A stretch of DNA of 64,000 bases from Candidatus Rifleibacteriota bacterium (lineage in GTDB: Bacteria; Muiribacteriota; Ozemobacteria; Ozemobacterales; Ozemobacteraceae): NCBI GenBank assembly GCA_015232575.1, contig JADFZL010000024.1, positions 1 to 64,000 of the forward strand, given 5' to 3'. The notes under the pieces were generated by a model, which saw nothing but the letters and a program-made list of their open reading frames with translations, did not search any database and was not told where the DNA came from. This document shows positions 25,451 to 33,398 of the stretch, piece after piece (position 1 is the stretch's first letter; each line of letters begins with the position of its first letter). Both the position numbers and the translations under genes were made by a program.

Positions 25451-25666
25451 TTGCTCGACCGCGAGAAGTGATTTGCGTTTTTTAAAGTCGACGTAACTCT
25501 GCAAACGAGATTGAGAGCACAAAGTGCTCGACCGCGGGGAGTGAGCTGCATTTTTGACAAGCGACGTAACTCTGCAAACGAGATTGAGAGCACAAAGTGC
25601 TCGACCGCGGGGAGTGAGCTGGTCGAACTTGTTCGACCCGCGAGAGGGGGCGCGTGCCCCCTCTAA
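25451..25666 (+). repeat. GC-rich palindromic repeat, composite copy E
   Basis: A 73-base unit starting CGACGTAACTCTGCAAACGA and containing GAGCAC-AAA-GTGCTC-GACCGCGGGGAGTGAGCTG occurs twice (from 25489 and 25562). The second runs on into GGTCGAAC-TT-GTTCGACC and the final AGAGGGGGC-GCGT-GCCCCCTCT hairpin. Upstream, TTGCTCGACCGCGAGAAGTG is a further degraded head. It fills the gap at the 3' end of the HEAT-cyclase gene and shows the same head-module duplication seen in the 9041-9480 array, with a different filler. Confidence 0.85.
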
Positions 25667-25672
25667 AAAAAA

Positions 25673-28600
25673 TCACCAGTGGACTCTGTAGGTCGTGACC
25701 TCGCGTTCGAGTCCTTTCAGTTTGTGTTTTCCAAAGAAATCAACTTCAAATATTGCTTTATCTATCTGATTATATGTCGATTCAGAAATGACTATTTCTT
25801 CAGCATCTGCTACGCCTTCAAGTCTTGAGGCAACATTGACAGCCTCTCCAAAAACATCGCTTTCCTTGCGTATAACCGGACCTGTATTGATTGCAATTCT
25901 TATAGACAGCTTTCTTTCATCCGGAACCTGACTGTTGCGCTCTCTGAGCTTGCGCTGAATTTCAATTCCGGCAAGAACCGACTTTGAAGGTTCTTCGAAG
26001 ACTACCAGGAATGCATCACCGATTTTTTTGAGAACTTTTCCGCCATATCGCTCAAAGGAGGGCATGAGAATTGAATCGTGTTCCTTCAGCAGGCTCATTA
26101 CCTCTGACAGAGAAGCTTTTGAGGAAAATGACGTATATCCCTTGACATCGGTAAACATTATTGTAAGTTCCTGTGTATGAGAAGTCTGAATTATCTTGTC
26201 ATACTTCTCAAGTTCATCCATGGCTTTCTTTCGTCTTTCGAGAACGTCATCCAGTGCGGTGTCTGAAATGACAAGTTTCTGTCCTTTTTTCTTTTTCAAT
26301 ACTTCTTCGCTTACTTTGCCGCCGACACTGTCGATGAGATCGACAATTGCTTTCCGGTCGATATCATTTTCGAGATTTGTAATTATTTCGCACAGCGGCT
26401 CTGTAATAATTATCCCGAGATTTAGAAGATAGTCTGTCACAGCTCCTTTAAGGCGGAAATCCTCTGAAAAATAGTATTTGGACAGTATTTTTACTGCACG
26501 TTTGATAATTTTCGGATCATCTCTTCGATTCAGGTTATCCATGAGCATTATCGCCATTTTCTTTTCATGAATCTGCTCAAGTGCGACAATACAGCATAGT
26601 CTGAAAGGCATGCTCGAAGAAGATAAACCCTGAACAATGCCTTCCGGGCGAGTTTTAAAGACTCTTCCCAGTATTACTCCGACTTTTTCAGTATCAGATT
26701 CCGATATTGCCTGAGAGCGTACTTTCAAAACATCAGCAAGCAGATGGTTCAGAGAAAGATCTTCAGTGTCTGAAATAATAAGCATCAATTCAAGCATCAT
26801 TTCAGATTCGGATTTCTCAAGAAATGTTTTCAGGGTCGAAAGGCAGCACTCCATCGGATGATTTCGAAGAATTTTTACAATGCCGTATATGCTGCGTGCA
26901 ACTTTTTCCACTTCAAGCTGTCTCGAAATTCCTCTCAACTCGCCTTCAGAAAGTTCTTTCCAGTATTGAATTGCATCAATAACCGCAAATCGCGAGCGCT
27001 CATCAGGAAGATTCAACCCGAGCAATACTTCCTTTCGCAGTGAGAGCCGGTTGACTTTTCTCAGAAGAATTGACAACCATTCAAGAACTTTGTCATTCGG
27101 ATGATTTAAAAGATTGAGAATGCCGTCTATGACTCCACGTGAATTGATTTCCTGGATACTTTCGAATATCATTTTACTTCTTACATCATCGCATTTTTCC
27201 AGATATTTTATTACAGCCGGAATGGCATCGGAGTCGTTCAGTGAAATGAGCGCGGAAATTATGTGAGAAACTGTTTTTCCGTCAATTCCCTCATCAAGAA
27301 TTTTACTGAGTGCCTGAACTGCCGAGTGTCCCATTCCCTGAAGAATTCGTGCTGTCCAGAACTGGATGTCATCATTTGATGAATTAAGATGCTTGACAAT
27401 AAAAGGAACCGCTGTTTCACCGAAATTTTTAAGACATTGAGAAGAAAGGTTTCTCACTGGCCAGCTCAAGTCTGACAGGAGCTTTATCAATGCTTCAATA
27501 AGCTGCTCTGTCGGCGGAATTCGTGAAAGAACGCTCAACAGGAATATTTTTTCCTGTTTGTTTCCTTCATTAAGAATTTTTATTATCGGATTAAGAGCCA
27601 GACCTCCGATTGCGCCTACTGTTCTGATAATCAGAAAGCGGAAATTTTCATCTTCTGAATTAAGATTTTCAAGAAGAAGATCCAGGTTGAGTTTGGTTTT
27701 TCTTGAAAGACATTCAGAAGCGTAATCTGAAATGATACGGTGCGGATCAGACAGACACTTTATAAGCAGCCTTGATGATTCATCCCCTGGCAGTCGTGAC
27801 AGGCAATCTACGGCCAGTAGTTTATATTCAGGGTCCTGGGCGCCCAGGAGTCTTTTAAGGAGCGGAACAGCTTTTTCCCCAAGCAGCTCAATGATGATTC
27901 CGAGGATGTGATACTTCATCATCGGATCGCCTTTTGAAAACCATGTCGAAAGCCGATCAAATATCTTTGAGCCCTTTGCGACAAGTATTTCAGCGACTTT
28001 TTTTCGAATGACCCACGAAGAATCTGATAATGACTGGATCAGAAAGTCCACAAACTCAAGTGAATCTTCTCCGTCAAGTGCAACGACAATTGAGTAACGC
28101 ATTGAAAATGAACCCTGTTCATACATGTGGGAAAGTTCATGAAGCACGCTCTTTCCGCCAATTTTAACGAACAGAGCTATTATTGAGTGTGTTGGTTCAT
28201 TGAAAGTTTTCTTAATTTCCGCACGAAGTTCATCAAGTATGCTCAGGCCGAATACCATGAGCTTTTCAAAGGATAATTTTCTTACTGACCAGTTTGAATC
28301 ATTCAAATGTGAAAGCAGGATTCGGGCATTATCGATAGTTAAAGAGATCGAAACGGCTCTGAGAGCATAAGTTCTGAATTCCGCATTTGGAGATTTGAGG
28401 AAGCGTTGTACTACAGCCCTTGAGGATTCTTCCTGAAAGTTTCCAAGTATATTCAATACCCAGTAAACCTGATCATTGGATGATTCATCAAAATCTTCAA
28501 GTAGAAGCGGAACGACTTCAGGTCCCCATGAAATAAGTGCTGCGGCTGCAGATTCGCGCTTCTTCCAGTTATTGTCATGGAAAAGCTCTCTGATGGCTTT

Positions 28601-28699
28601 AACAGCCTCAGGAGTATGTTCAAGCGATAGAGCTTTGAGCCCCTCACGCCAGACATATTCATCAAAACTTTTTATTTGCCTGAAAGGAGAATCTTCCAT
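25673..28699 (-). CDS. HEAT-repeat protein with C-terminal class III adenylate/guanylate cyclase domain
   Basis: A 1008-residue protein. Residues 1 to about 800 are HEAT-type repeats of about 30-40 residues (recurrent WVIRKKVAEILVAKG, WPVRNLSSQCLKNFG). Residues about 840-1008 form a class III nucleotide cyclase: metal-binding Asp in TIMFTDVKGYTSF (near 848), KKIGDAFLVVF (second Asp, near 896) and GPVIRKESDVFGEAVNVASRLEG. It probably makes a cyclic nucleotide under control of the HEAT scaffold. It has the same modular logic as the HEAT-PilT protein 2.4 kb away. No signal peptide or membrane segment. Substrate choice (ATP or GTP) is not resolved. Confidence 0.9.
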   Translation of the reverse strand: MEDSPFRQIKSFDEYVWREGLKALSLEHTPEAVKAIRELFHDNNWKKRESAAAALISWGPEVVPLLLEDFDESSNDQVYWVLNILGNFQEESSRAVVQRFLKSPNAEFRTYALRAVSISLTIDNARILLSHLNDSNWSVRKLSFEKLMVFGLSILDELRAEIKKTFNEPTHSIIALFVKIGGKSVLHELSHMYEQGSFSMRYSIVVALDGEDSLEFVDFLIQSLSDSSWVIRKKVAEILVAKGSKIFDRLSTWFSKGDPMMKYHILGIIIELLGEKAVPLLKRLLGAQDPEYKLLAVDCLSRLPGDESSRLLIKCLSDPHRIISDYASECLSRKTKLNLDLLLENLNSEDENFRFLIIRTVGAIGGLALNPIIKILNEGNKQEKIFLLSVLSRIPPTEQLIEALIKLLSDLSWPVRNLSSQCLKNFGETAVPFIVKHLNSSNDDIQFWTARILQGMGHSAVQALSKILDEGIDGKTVSHIISALISLNDSDAIPAVIKYLEKCDDVRSKMIFESIQEINSRGVIDGILNLLNHPNDKVLEWLSILLRKVNRLSLRKEVLLGLNLPDERSRFAVIDAIQYWKELSEGELRGISRQLEVEKVARSIYGIVKILRNHPMECCLSTLKTFLEKSESEMMLELMLIISDTEDLSLNHLLADVLKVRSQAISESDTEKVGVILGRVFKTRPEGIVQGLSSSSMPFRLCCIVALEQIHEKKMAIMLMDNLNRRDDPKIIKRAVKILSKYYFSEDFRLKGAVTDYLLNLGIIITEPLCEIITNLENDIDRKAIVDLIDSVGGKVSEEVLKKKKGQKLVISDTALDDVLERRKKAMDELEKYDKIIQTSHTQELTIMFTDVKGYTSFSSKASLSEVMSLLKEHDSILMPSFERYGGKVLKKIGDAFLVVFEEPSKSVLAGIEIQRKLRERNSQVPDERKLSIRIAINTGPVIRKESDVFGEAVNVASRLEGVADAEEIVISESTYNQIDKAIFEVDFFGKHKLKGLEREVTTYRVHW

Positions 28700-28801
28700 T
28701 TACCACCAGTATAAATTAAGTTTGTCGAATTATCGGTTAATATTTGATTTTACTACAGGTTTTTATTATAATTCCAGAGAAATCTTTTTTTGGAGTAAAA
28801 T

Positions 28802-29218
28802 ATGCCAATTTATGAATATCGTTGTAACAAATGCAATAAGCGTTTTTCGTTGTTTCTGAAAATCAGCGAGATTCAGGATCATCCGGATTGCGAGTTCTGC
28901 AAGTCGATTGAAACCAGCCGTCTGGTATCACGTTTCAAAACCATCCGCTCAGAAGACCAGATCATGGAAAGCATGGCAGACCCGTCAAACCTTTCAGGTA
29001 TTGATGAAAACGATCCCAGATCAATTGCCCGCTGGGCAAAGAAAATGGCAAAAGAAATGGGCGAGGACATGGGTGACGAAATTGAACAGATGGCAGAAGA
29101 AGAACTAAGCAAAGCATCCTCAGGCGGAGAAAACACCTCAGAATCTGGCTGCGACAGCATGTCAGGCTGCGGAATGCCTCCGGTACCACCTCCGTCATCA
29201 TTTGGCGAAGACTATTAA
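28802..29218 (+). CDS. FmdB-family zinc ribbon protein
   Basis: A 138-residue protein starting MPIYEYRCNKCNKRFSLF, the signature of the FmdB regulatory zinc ribbon. Paired cysteines CNKC and CEFC would hold one zinc. The rest is longer than usual: an acidic helical segment (WAKKMAKEMGEDMGDEIEQM) and a Cys/Ser/Pro-rich tail (SGCDSMSGCGMPPVPPPSS), also seen in several annotated FmdB-like proteins. FmdB was named for regulation of formamidase/amidase genes, but the true role is unclear. It diverges from the HEAT-cyclase gene. Confidence 0.9.
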   Translation: MPIYEYRCNKCNKRFSLFLKISEIQDHPDCEFCKSIETSRLVSRFKTIRSEDQIMESMADPSNLSGIDENDPRSIARWAKKMAKEMGEDMGDEIEQMAEEELSKASSGGENTSESGCDSMSGCGMPPVPPPSSFGEDY

Positions 29219-29276
29219 TTAATAGATGGCAAGTGATATTCAATTGATTGCTCACGTTAAAAAAAATTGAAATCGT

Positions 29277-29687
29277 ATGATAAGAAGCATCAATCATATT
29301 ACTTTTGCTGTTAAAGATCTTGAGAAATCTTTCAAGTTTTATACGGAAATTTTAGGTTTAGAGCCGATCGCCAAATGGCAAAACGGGGCTTATCTCAGGG
29401 CAGGTGATACCTGGGTGGCTCTGAATTTCGATAAAAAAGTTATAACATCCGTATATAATGACTATTCGCATATTGCGTTCACATGCTTGGGTTCTGAATT
29501 TGTGGAACTAAAAACAAAATTGCTGAATTTTGGTAGTTCAGAATGGTCTGAGAATAAATCTGAAGGAGAATCATTTTATTTTACTGATCCCGATGGACAT
29601 AAATTAGAAATCCATGTAGGAGATTTAGATTCACGATTGAAGGAAATGCATGATAACCCATGGGATACTTTTGATTATTTCAGATGA
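29277..29687 (+). CDS. fosA: FosA-like fosfomycin-resistance/glyoxalase-fold enzyme
   Basis: A 136-residue vicinal-oxygen-chelate protein closely patterned on FosA, the Mn/K-dependent glutathione transferase that opens the fosfomycin epoxide. Metal ligands H7 (INHITF), H65 (YSHIAF) and E111 (KLEIHVG), the K-binding loop WSENKSEGESFYFTDPDGH and R120 are all present, each within one residue of the positions in Pseudomonas FosA. Most anaerobes lack glutathione, so the thiol partner may differ, as in FosB, or the enzyme may hydrate the epoxide, as in FosX. ATG 29277 has no strong ribosome binding site. It borders the decayed accessory region. Confidence 0.88.
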   Translation: MIRSINHITFAVKDLEKSFKFYTEILGLEPIAKWQNGAYLRAGDTWVALNFDKKVITSVYNDYSHIAFTCLGSEFVELKTKLLNFGSSEWSENKSEGESFYFTDPDGHKLEIHVGDLDSRLKEMHDNPWDTFDYFR

Positions 29688-29831
29688 AATCACATAACCT
29701 TCTCTTCTTGTGCAGCGCAAAAAACAAGCATCAGATGAAGAGTTCGTTGCAAAATGAATTAGGGCGCTAATGTTCTTGACCATTTCCTTTTTCGATAAAA
29801 CAATTTTTGGCTTTGGGCTAACAAATGGCAT
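29631..29831 (-). pseudogene. Short ORF with strong ribosome binding site; possible transposase remnant
   Basis: A 66-residue frame starting ATG 29831 behind GGAGGAAAAA, an excellent ribosome binding site, which suggests a once-real gene start. The start MPFVSPKPKIVLSKKE faintly recalls the first residues of IS630-type transposases (basic PKP then LSxxE), but the rest matches nothing I recognise, and it runs into the 3' end of the FosA-like gene on the other strand. Treated as a remnant; low confidence. Confidence 0.3.
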
Positions 29832-29976
29832 TTTTTCCTCCGAAAAATCTATTTTTCCGTTGTAGCATACTCAACGCCAAACAGGAATCTTAATCAGCGA
29901 ATCTTCTACTGGAATAGGTGAGCTAAAAGCAAATTCCTATCATACCCTCTACGCCATCCAGGACTTTTATGAATTT

Positions 29977-30275
29977 TCAGGTTTTCGTTTCGAACAAACA
30001 TACGTTCCCATCGTTGTCACGCAAGAGAAAGAAAGATTGATCGGCACTGAATGCCTGACATTTCGAATATTCCAGAAAAAGTCCTTTTTTTCCCAGCGTG
30101 ACTGCGTCAGTAATACGCATTGTTCTGGTTCCGAACAACGGGGCAATCATCAGCCCCTCATGGGCTTCGGCAATTCGATATCAGGCGGCGCTTTGAAAGA
30201 CTCCTGCTCAGCGGAAATTGTCAACCCGGAAAAATGAAAAAAGCAGATCAGAAGGATAAAAAATTTGCTTTTCAA
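29977..30275 (-). pseudogene. Frameshifted gene for a small secreted protein
   Basis: Read on the minus strand, TTG 30275 starts a clear signal peptide (MKSKFFILLICFFHFSG, then LTISAEQ) and a short mature start (ESFKAPPDIELPKPMRG) that stops at 30150-30152. After a one-base shift inside a run of G residues, a new frame continues with LMIAPLFGTRTMRITDAV and LFLEYSKCQAF, and ends NVCLFETKT at 29977. Joined, they give about 99 residues. The coding-like character on both sides of the G-run supports a frameshift mutation or a sequencing error. Family not recognised. It lies directly upstream of a secreted metalloprotease-like gene on the same strand. Confidence 0.5.
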
Positions 30276-30303
30276 AATTGAGACTTTCTCGAAAGATTAA
30301 GGC

Positions 30304-31740
30304 TTAATCTTCATTTGCAAGCCTACCAGTTTTTGCAATGCCATTGTTAATAACAAAGTTTGCGACAGCAGTCTTAAATCCAGAAAATAGGGTTGCTATA
30401 GGGTCTAAAGTATTTGAGGCTTCCTTAAGTTTGGTTTGTCTTAATGGTGAAAATGAGATCAGCCCGGCTTTGTCTTCATTTAGTTCCTTAAAACTATCAA
30501 TGATTGCTTGTAATCTTCCCAAAGTTTCCTCAAATTGGGCTTTCAAATCAAGAATTGATTTTTTGGTAGTGCTTGAAAAAGGTTTTTTTAGCGCCATAAG
30601 TTGCTTCAATTTGGCCATTTGAGTGTTGAGGGTTTTTTGAAGATCTAATGCAGGCGCTGTGCTGTATGGCGGCGAGGCTCGGGTTTTTAAAAGATCCAAA
30701 ACAGTTTTTCCGGTACCTAAAAGACTGGTGATTTCGCTGTCTTCCAAAGTTCCAAAGGTTTGCTCATTAAGTATAGTAAAGACCGTTTTCACTGAACTAG
30801 GATAGGTTTTTGCAAAAGTTGTCAAGAAATCCCCGAGCTTTACCTCGGTGGTGTTGGATTTCAAAAATGAGTTTTCAACTTGAGTTTGTCCTACCTGTTT
30901 CGAAAGTTTGTACAAAACAAGAGCATTGATGCCCTCAACATTGAGAAGCTCTCCCCCTGTCACTTTTGATGTGCTGTATCCTTGGTAGCCGCCCGTATTT
31001 CTTTCAAATGTAACCCAATTTTTGACTACGTTATCCAAATTTTGAATTGATGAGTTATTTGGCCCGGGGAAAACACGATACTGATTGTATATCGCCCAGC
31101 CTTCCAAATAGGCGGATCTAGGCATGGTAACTTCAAAAAATTGATGGGAGTTATCGGGTCCATATGAATTTGGTTCTCGAGAATTTTTATCAATCGCGTG
31201 GGAAATTTCATGAACCAAGACTGATTGTGGCTCGGCGGTAACGTAAGAGTTAAAATAGCAAGTCGAAAAGTCAATTTTGTTCATTCCAATATAGGAACAC
31301 GGCCAGAAGTCTTTGATAACCACACTAGCATCTACATCATCAACAAAAGTGGTATCAAAAATTTCTACAGTAACATCAATCTCAGTTTTTCTGTTTTTTT
31401 GTCCTAAAGCCAAAAGCTTTTTAATTTCATCTCCTTCTGAGAAGGCCATCGTATCAACCATCTTTTGCTGGCCATCATCAAGTTCTCCGCCAGAATTAGC
31501 ATTCATTTCTCTTTCTAGGTCGTCTTTGGTGGAAATATTTTTAGTTACGACAAGATACCTACAGCCTGACCTTCTCGTGAGAACATTTTCTCCACTTTTG
31601 GGAATATATGTCGTACTTACTTTTTGCATAACAGTGGTAAGCTTGAAAAAAACATCATTAGTTGCAAAAAGTGAAGGGGAAATCAAAAAAGCAAATGCCA
31701 ATACAAAAAAACACTTGATTACAATACTTTTCAATTTCAT
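30304..31740 (-). CDS. Secreted protein with HExxH zinc-protease-like motif
   Basis: A 478-residue protein with a Sec signal peptide (basic MKLKSIVIK, hydrophobic core, end near SLFATND). The notable motif is VLVHEISHAID, an HExxH metalloprotease signature, near residue 180. About 30 residues later comes EGWAIYNQYRVF, where an EGWA Glu could be the third zinc ligand. The C-terminal third (from about 350) is helical and charged, possibly a coiled coil. It would act outside the cytoplasm, as peptidase or toxin-like factor. It follows a 177-residue secreted protein gene by 15 bases on the same strand, probably as one operon. Composition is AT-rich, and no close family comes to mind. Confidence 0.7.
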   Translation of the reverse strand: MKLKSIVIKCFFVLAFAFLISPSLFATNDVFFKLTTVMQKVSTTYIPKSGENVLTRRSGCRYLVVTKNISTKDDLEREMNANSGGELDDGQQKMVDTMAFSEGDEIKKLLALGQKNRKTEIDVTVEIFDTTFVDDVDASVVIKDFWPCSYIGMNKIDFSTCYFNSYVTAEPQSVLVHEISHAIDKNSREPNSYGPDNSHQFFEVTMPRSAYLEGWAIYNQYRVFPGPNNSSIQNLDNVVKNWVTFERNTGGYQGYSTSKVTGGELLNVEGINALVLYKLSKQVGQTQVENSFLKSNTTEVKLGDFLTTFAKTYPSSVKTVFTILNEQTFGTLEDSEITSLLGTGKTVLDLLKTRASPPYSTAPALDLQKTLNTQMAKLKQLMALKKPFSSTTKKSILDLKAQFEETLGRLQAIIDSFKELNEDKAGLISFSPLRQTKLKEASNTLDPIATLFSGFKTAVANFVINNGIAKTGRLANED

Positions 31741-31755
31741 AACTTTTTTTTCCCT

Positions 31756-32289
31756 TTACTTTTGTTTCGGTTCAGTGGGACAAAAAACATGCCCTGCAAC
31801 CTGAGAAGCGCGTCTCGACTTTTCCTGTCCATACTTTACTGCTTGAATAAGCTCATTTCTAGCAAATTCGTCAGGGTATTCTTTTTCGTTGGTTTTTAAA
31901 TGCTCTAGCAATGTTTTAAAATCAGGAATATATTTTGCCCGCATCTTTACCCAAGAAGGCCCCTTTCCGGGTTCATTCAAAACACCTTTCACTGTAATCT
32001 CAAAATTAAATACTTTTCCCGGAGAAAGTTGAGGGATTGTGGTAGAAGCAGGTTCAACCTTAATCTCAGGGGAACCAAAAACCTGGATCGAAAGGTCACG
32101 AATTTCTCCAAGATTCACTTCGATTTTTCCGTTGAGATGAACGACACCATTTTTGTCTGGGTCATTGACTTGGGATAAGCTCATTTTAAGTGCGTCAGGA
32201 GATTTATAGTTGATTTGACTCGAAAAAATCGGAGGAGAAATAAAAGCGACTGCAAAAAAACAAATAAAAAGCAGAAAAGATTTACTCAT
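31756..32289 (-). CDS. Secreted hypothetical protein, partner of the HExxH protein
   Basis: A 177-residue protein with a signal peptide (MSKSFLLFICFFAVAF, cleavage near IFSSQ). The mature part looks like a small beta-sandwich (VVHLNGKIEVNLGEIRDLSI, KVFNFEITVKGVL), followed by a basic helical tail and one cysteine (HVFCPTEPKQK). It is the first gene of a two-gene unit with the HExxH protein. Possible roles are inhibitor, chaperone or carrier for that protein, by analogy with secreted protease pairs; nothing in the sequence proves it. Confidence 0.65.
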   Translation of the reverse strand: MSKSFLLFICFFAVAFISPPIFSSQINYKSPDALKMSLSQVNDPDKNGVVHLNGKIEVNLGEIRDLSIQVFGSPEIKVEPASTTIPQLSPGKVFNFEITVKGVLNEPGKGPSWVKMRAKYIPDFKTLLEHLKTNEKEYPDEFARNELIQAVKYGQEKSRRASQVAGHVFCPTEPKQK

Positions 32290-32357
32290 GTTAATCTATC
32301 CTTAAATGTTATAAAATTTGCGACTAGCTGTTTGAGGAAATTTTTAGATATCCCTAA

Positions 32358-32561
32358 TTATATAGACAAAAATATACCAGTATTTGTCATCGCTAAAAAA
32401 CTAAACCTCTTCACAAATGCAACTCTCGATAGAAGCTTTATTCTTCCTGGATGAACACTAATACACGAGGCAAGTTGATACTGCGAAATGCCCATAGGCT
32501 TTAAAAAATCTTCCAACAAAACTTCACCTGGGTGAACTGTGTGAATAATATTTTCTATCAC
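32358..32561 (-). pseudogene. Truncated HigA-type antitoxin
   Basis: From GTG 32561 the frame gives HPGEVLLEDFLKPMGISQYQ then LASCISVHPGRI, the standard first 40 residues of the HigA/XRE addiction-module antitoxin. It then departs abruptly into unrelated sequence (KLLSRVAFVKRF) before a stop. The second half of the helix-turn-helix domain is missing, and no HigB toxin precedes it. A broken relic next to other broken modules. Confidence 0.8.
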
Positions 32562-32595
32562 GCGAAATCCTCACTTTAGTGATAATTGTGTTATA

Positions 32596-32889
32596 GGATT
32601 CTTGGCGGCAGGACTGTTGCTGAATTATTCAATAAGGCCCCATAGTTTGAGGAAGTAATCCGTGACCCATATTTAAAATTTCGATTATTTCAACAACAGA
32701 TTCACCAGAAGAATTTTTGTAGATATTGTGGGGATGTCCTTTTAATTCGCCGGTAACATCTGGAACCGAATCGGCATTGTGAAGAGCAGTAAACTGTTTC
32801 ATGATTTCCCGCATGTTTCCAAAATCTACAACACAATCTTTGTTTTCGTGCAAGACGATCATTTTTGGCAATTTTTGCCACAATTCAAT
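32596..32889 (-). pseudogene. Duplicated, deleted 3' end of the esterase gene
   Basis: This segment is a second copy of 33916-34316. On the minus strand it encodes NKDCVVDFGNMREIMKQF and KGHPHNIYKNSSGESVVE, nearly identical to the intact esterase downstream. It has lost about 86 bases near the 3' end (after the GAGGAAGTAAT stretch) and about 32 bases between two CATTTTTGG direct repeats, so the frame is ruined. The duplication also includes the tail of a convergent plus-strand gene (RILG..VAELFNKAP, stop at 32643-32645). The end of homology lies a few bases before the lone CRISPR repeat. Confidence 0.85.
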
Positions 32890-32897
32890 TATCCTGC

Positions 32898-32929
32898 GTC
32901 GCGCCCCTCGCGGGCGCGTGGATTGAAAC
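32898..32929 (+). CRISPR. Solitary type I-C-like CRISPR repeat
   Basis: A 32-base sequence beginning GTCGCGCCCCTCGCGGGCGC and ending GTGGATTGAAAC has the form of the type I-C CRISPR repeat: an internal GCGCCC..GGGCGC palindrome and the GATTGAAAC 3' handle. I find no second copy within the window and no cas genes, so there is no array, only one repeat. It sits between the broken esterase duplicate and the VapBC cassette. It could be the last relic of a deleted array or a repeat carried by a recombination event. Confidence 0.75.
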
Positions 32930-33045
32930 AAAAACAGGCAATACCACGCAACCTATGACAAGTTCCCACACCAGCTGCAGTGTCTATATTTGCTTTCCTG
33001 CATTACAGGCTTCCACAAGCAAGGATTATTTTTGAAGCTGAAAAC

Positions 33046-33077
33046 ACTAAACCAGGTAAAAATAGTGACATTTTTAG
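33046..33077 (+). repeat. 32-bp direct repeat, left copy, flanking VapBC
   Basis: ACTAAACCAGGTAAAAATAG then TGACATTTTTAG, repeated with one mismatch at 33806-33837. The two copies bracket the VapBC cassette exactly: the left lies just before its promoter, the right begins at the base after the toxin stop codon. Confidence 0.85.
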
Positions 33078-33082
33078 TTGTC

Positions 33083-33111
33083 TTGACAGAATGTTCGTAA
33101 TGCTCTAGTAT
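33083..33111 (+). promoter_or_regulatory. Predicted promoter of the VapBC cassette
   Basis: A consensus TTGACA at 33083-33088 and TAGTAT at 33106-33111 with a 17-base spacer, about 40 bases before the antitoxin gene, which has an ACTGGAGGG ribosome binding site. VapB-type proteins usually repress their own promoter, so an operator is expected here. Confidence 0.6.
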
Positions 33112-33152
33112 ATTTGTATTACTTGGATTAATTTTTCCTACTGGAGGGCTAA

Positions 33153-33398
33153 ATGCTTACTACTGTTACAACCAAGGGACAAATTACCATTCCTGTAAAG
33201 ATTCGAAATCATTTTCATATTCAACCAAATGATAAGATTGATTTTCTTGTTGAGGAAGGGCGAATAGTTATTGTTCCTGTAAAAAGTCTGAAAGATTTGC
33301 GAGGCTCAGTGAAGAATAAATACTCAAACAAATTGCTTTCTGAACGCGAATTGGCAAAGATCACGGTTGCAAGAAGAGTCAAAGAAGAAACTGAATGA
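33153..33398 (+). CDS. vapB: AbrB/SpoVT-type antitoxin
   Basis: An 81-residue protein with the swapped-hairpin AbrB DNA-binding fold: VTTKGQITIPVKIRNHFHI then PNDKIDFLVEEGRIVIVPV. The C-terminal half (GSVKNKYSNKLLSERELAK) is the toxin-binding tail. It binds DNA at its own promoter and blocks the PIN toxin encoded next; the two genes overlap by four bases (ATGA). It has a strong ribosome binding site (GGAGGG). The cassette is flanked by 32-base direct repeats. Confidence 0.9.
   Translation: MLTTVTTKGQITIPVKIRNHFHIQPNDKIDFLVEEGRIVIVPVKSLKDLRGSVKNKYSNKLLSERELAKITVARRVKEETE

Noticed and set aside
30037..30237. Plus-strand frame of 66 residues, open further upstream to 29866.
   Set aside because: The minus strand there encodes a signal peptide and a coding-like continuation, so the plus-strand frame is a shadow.
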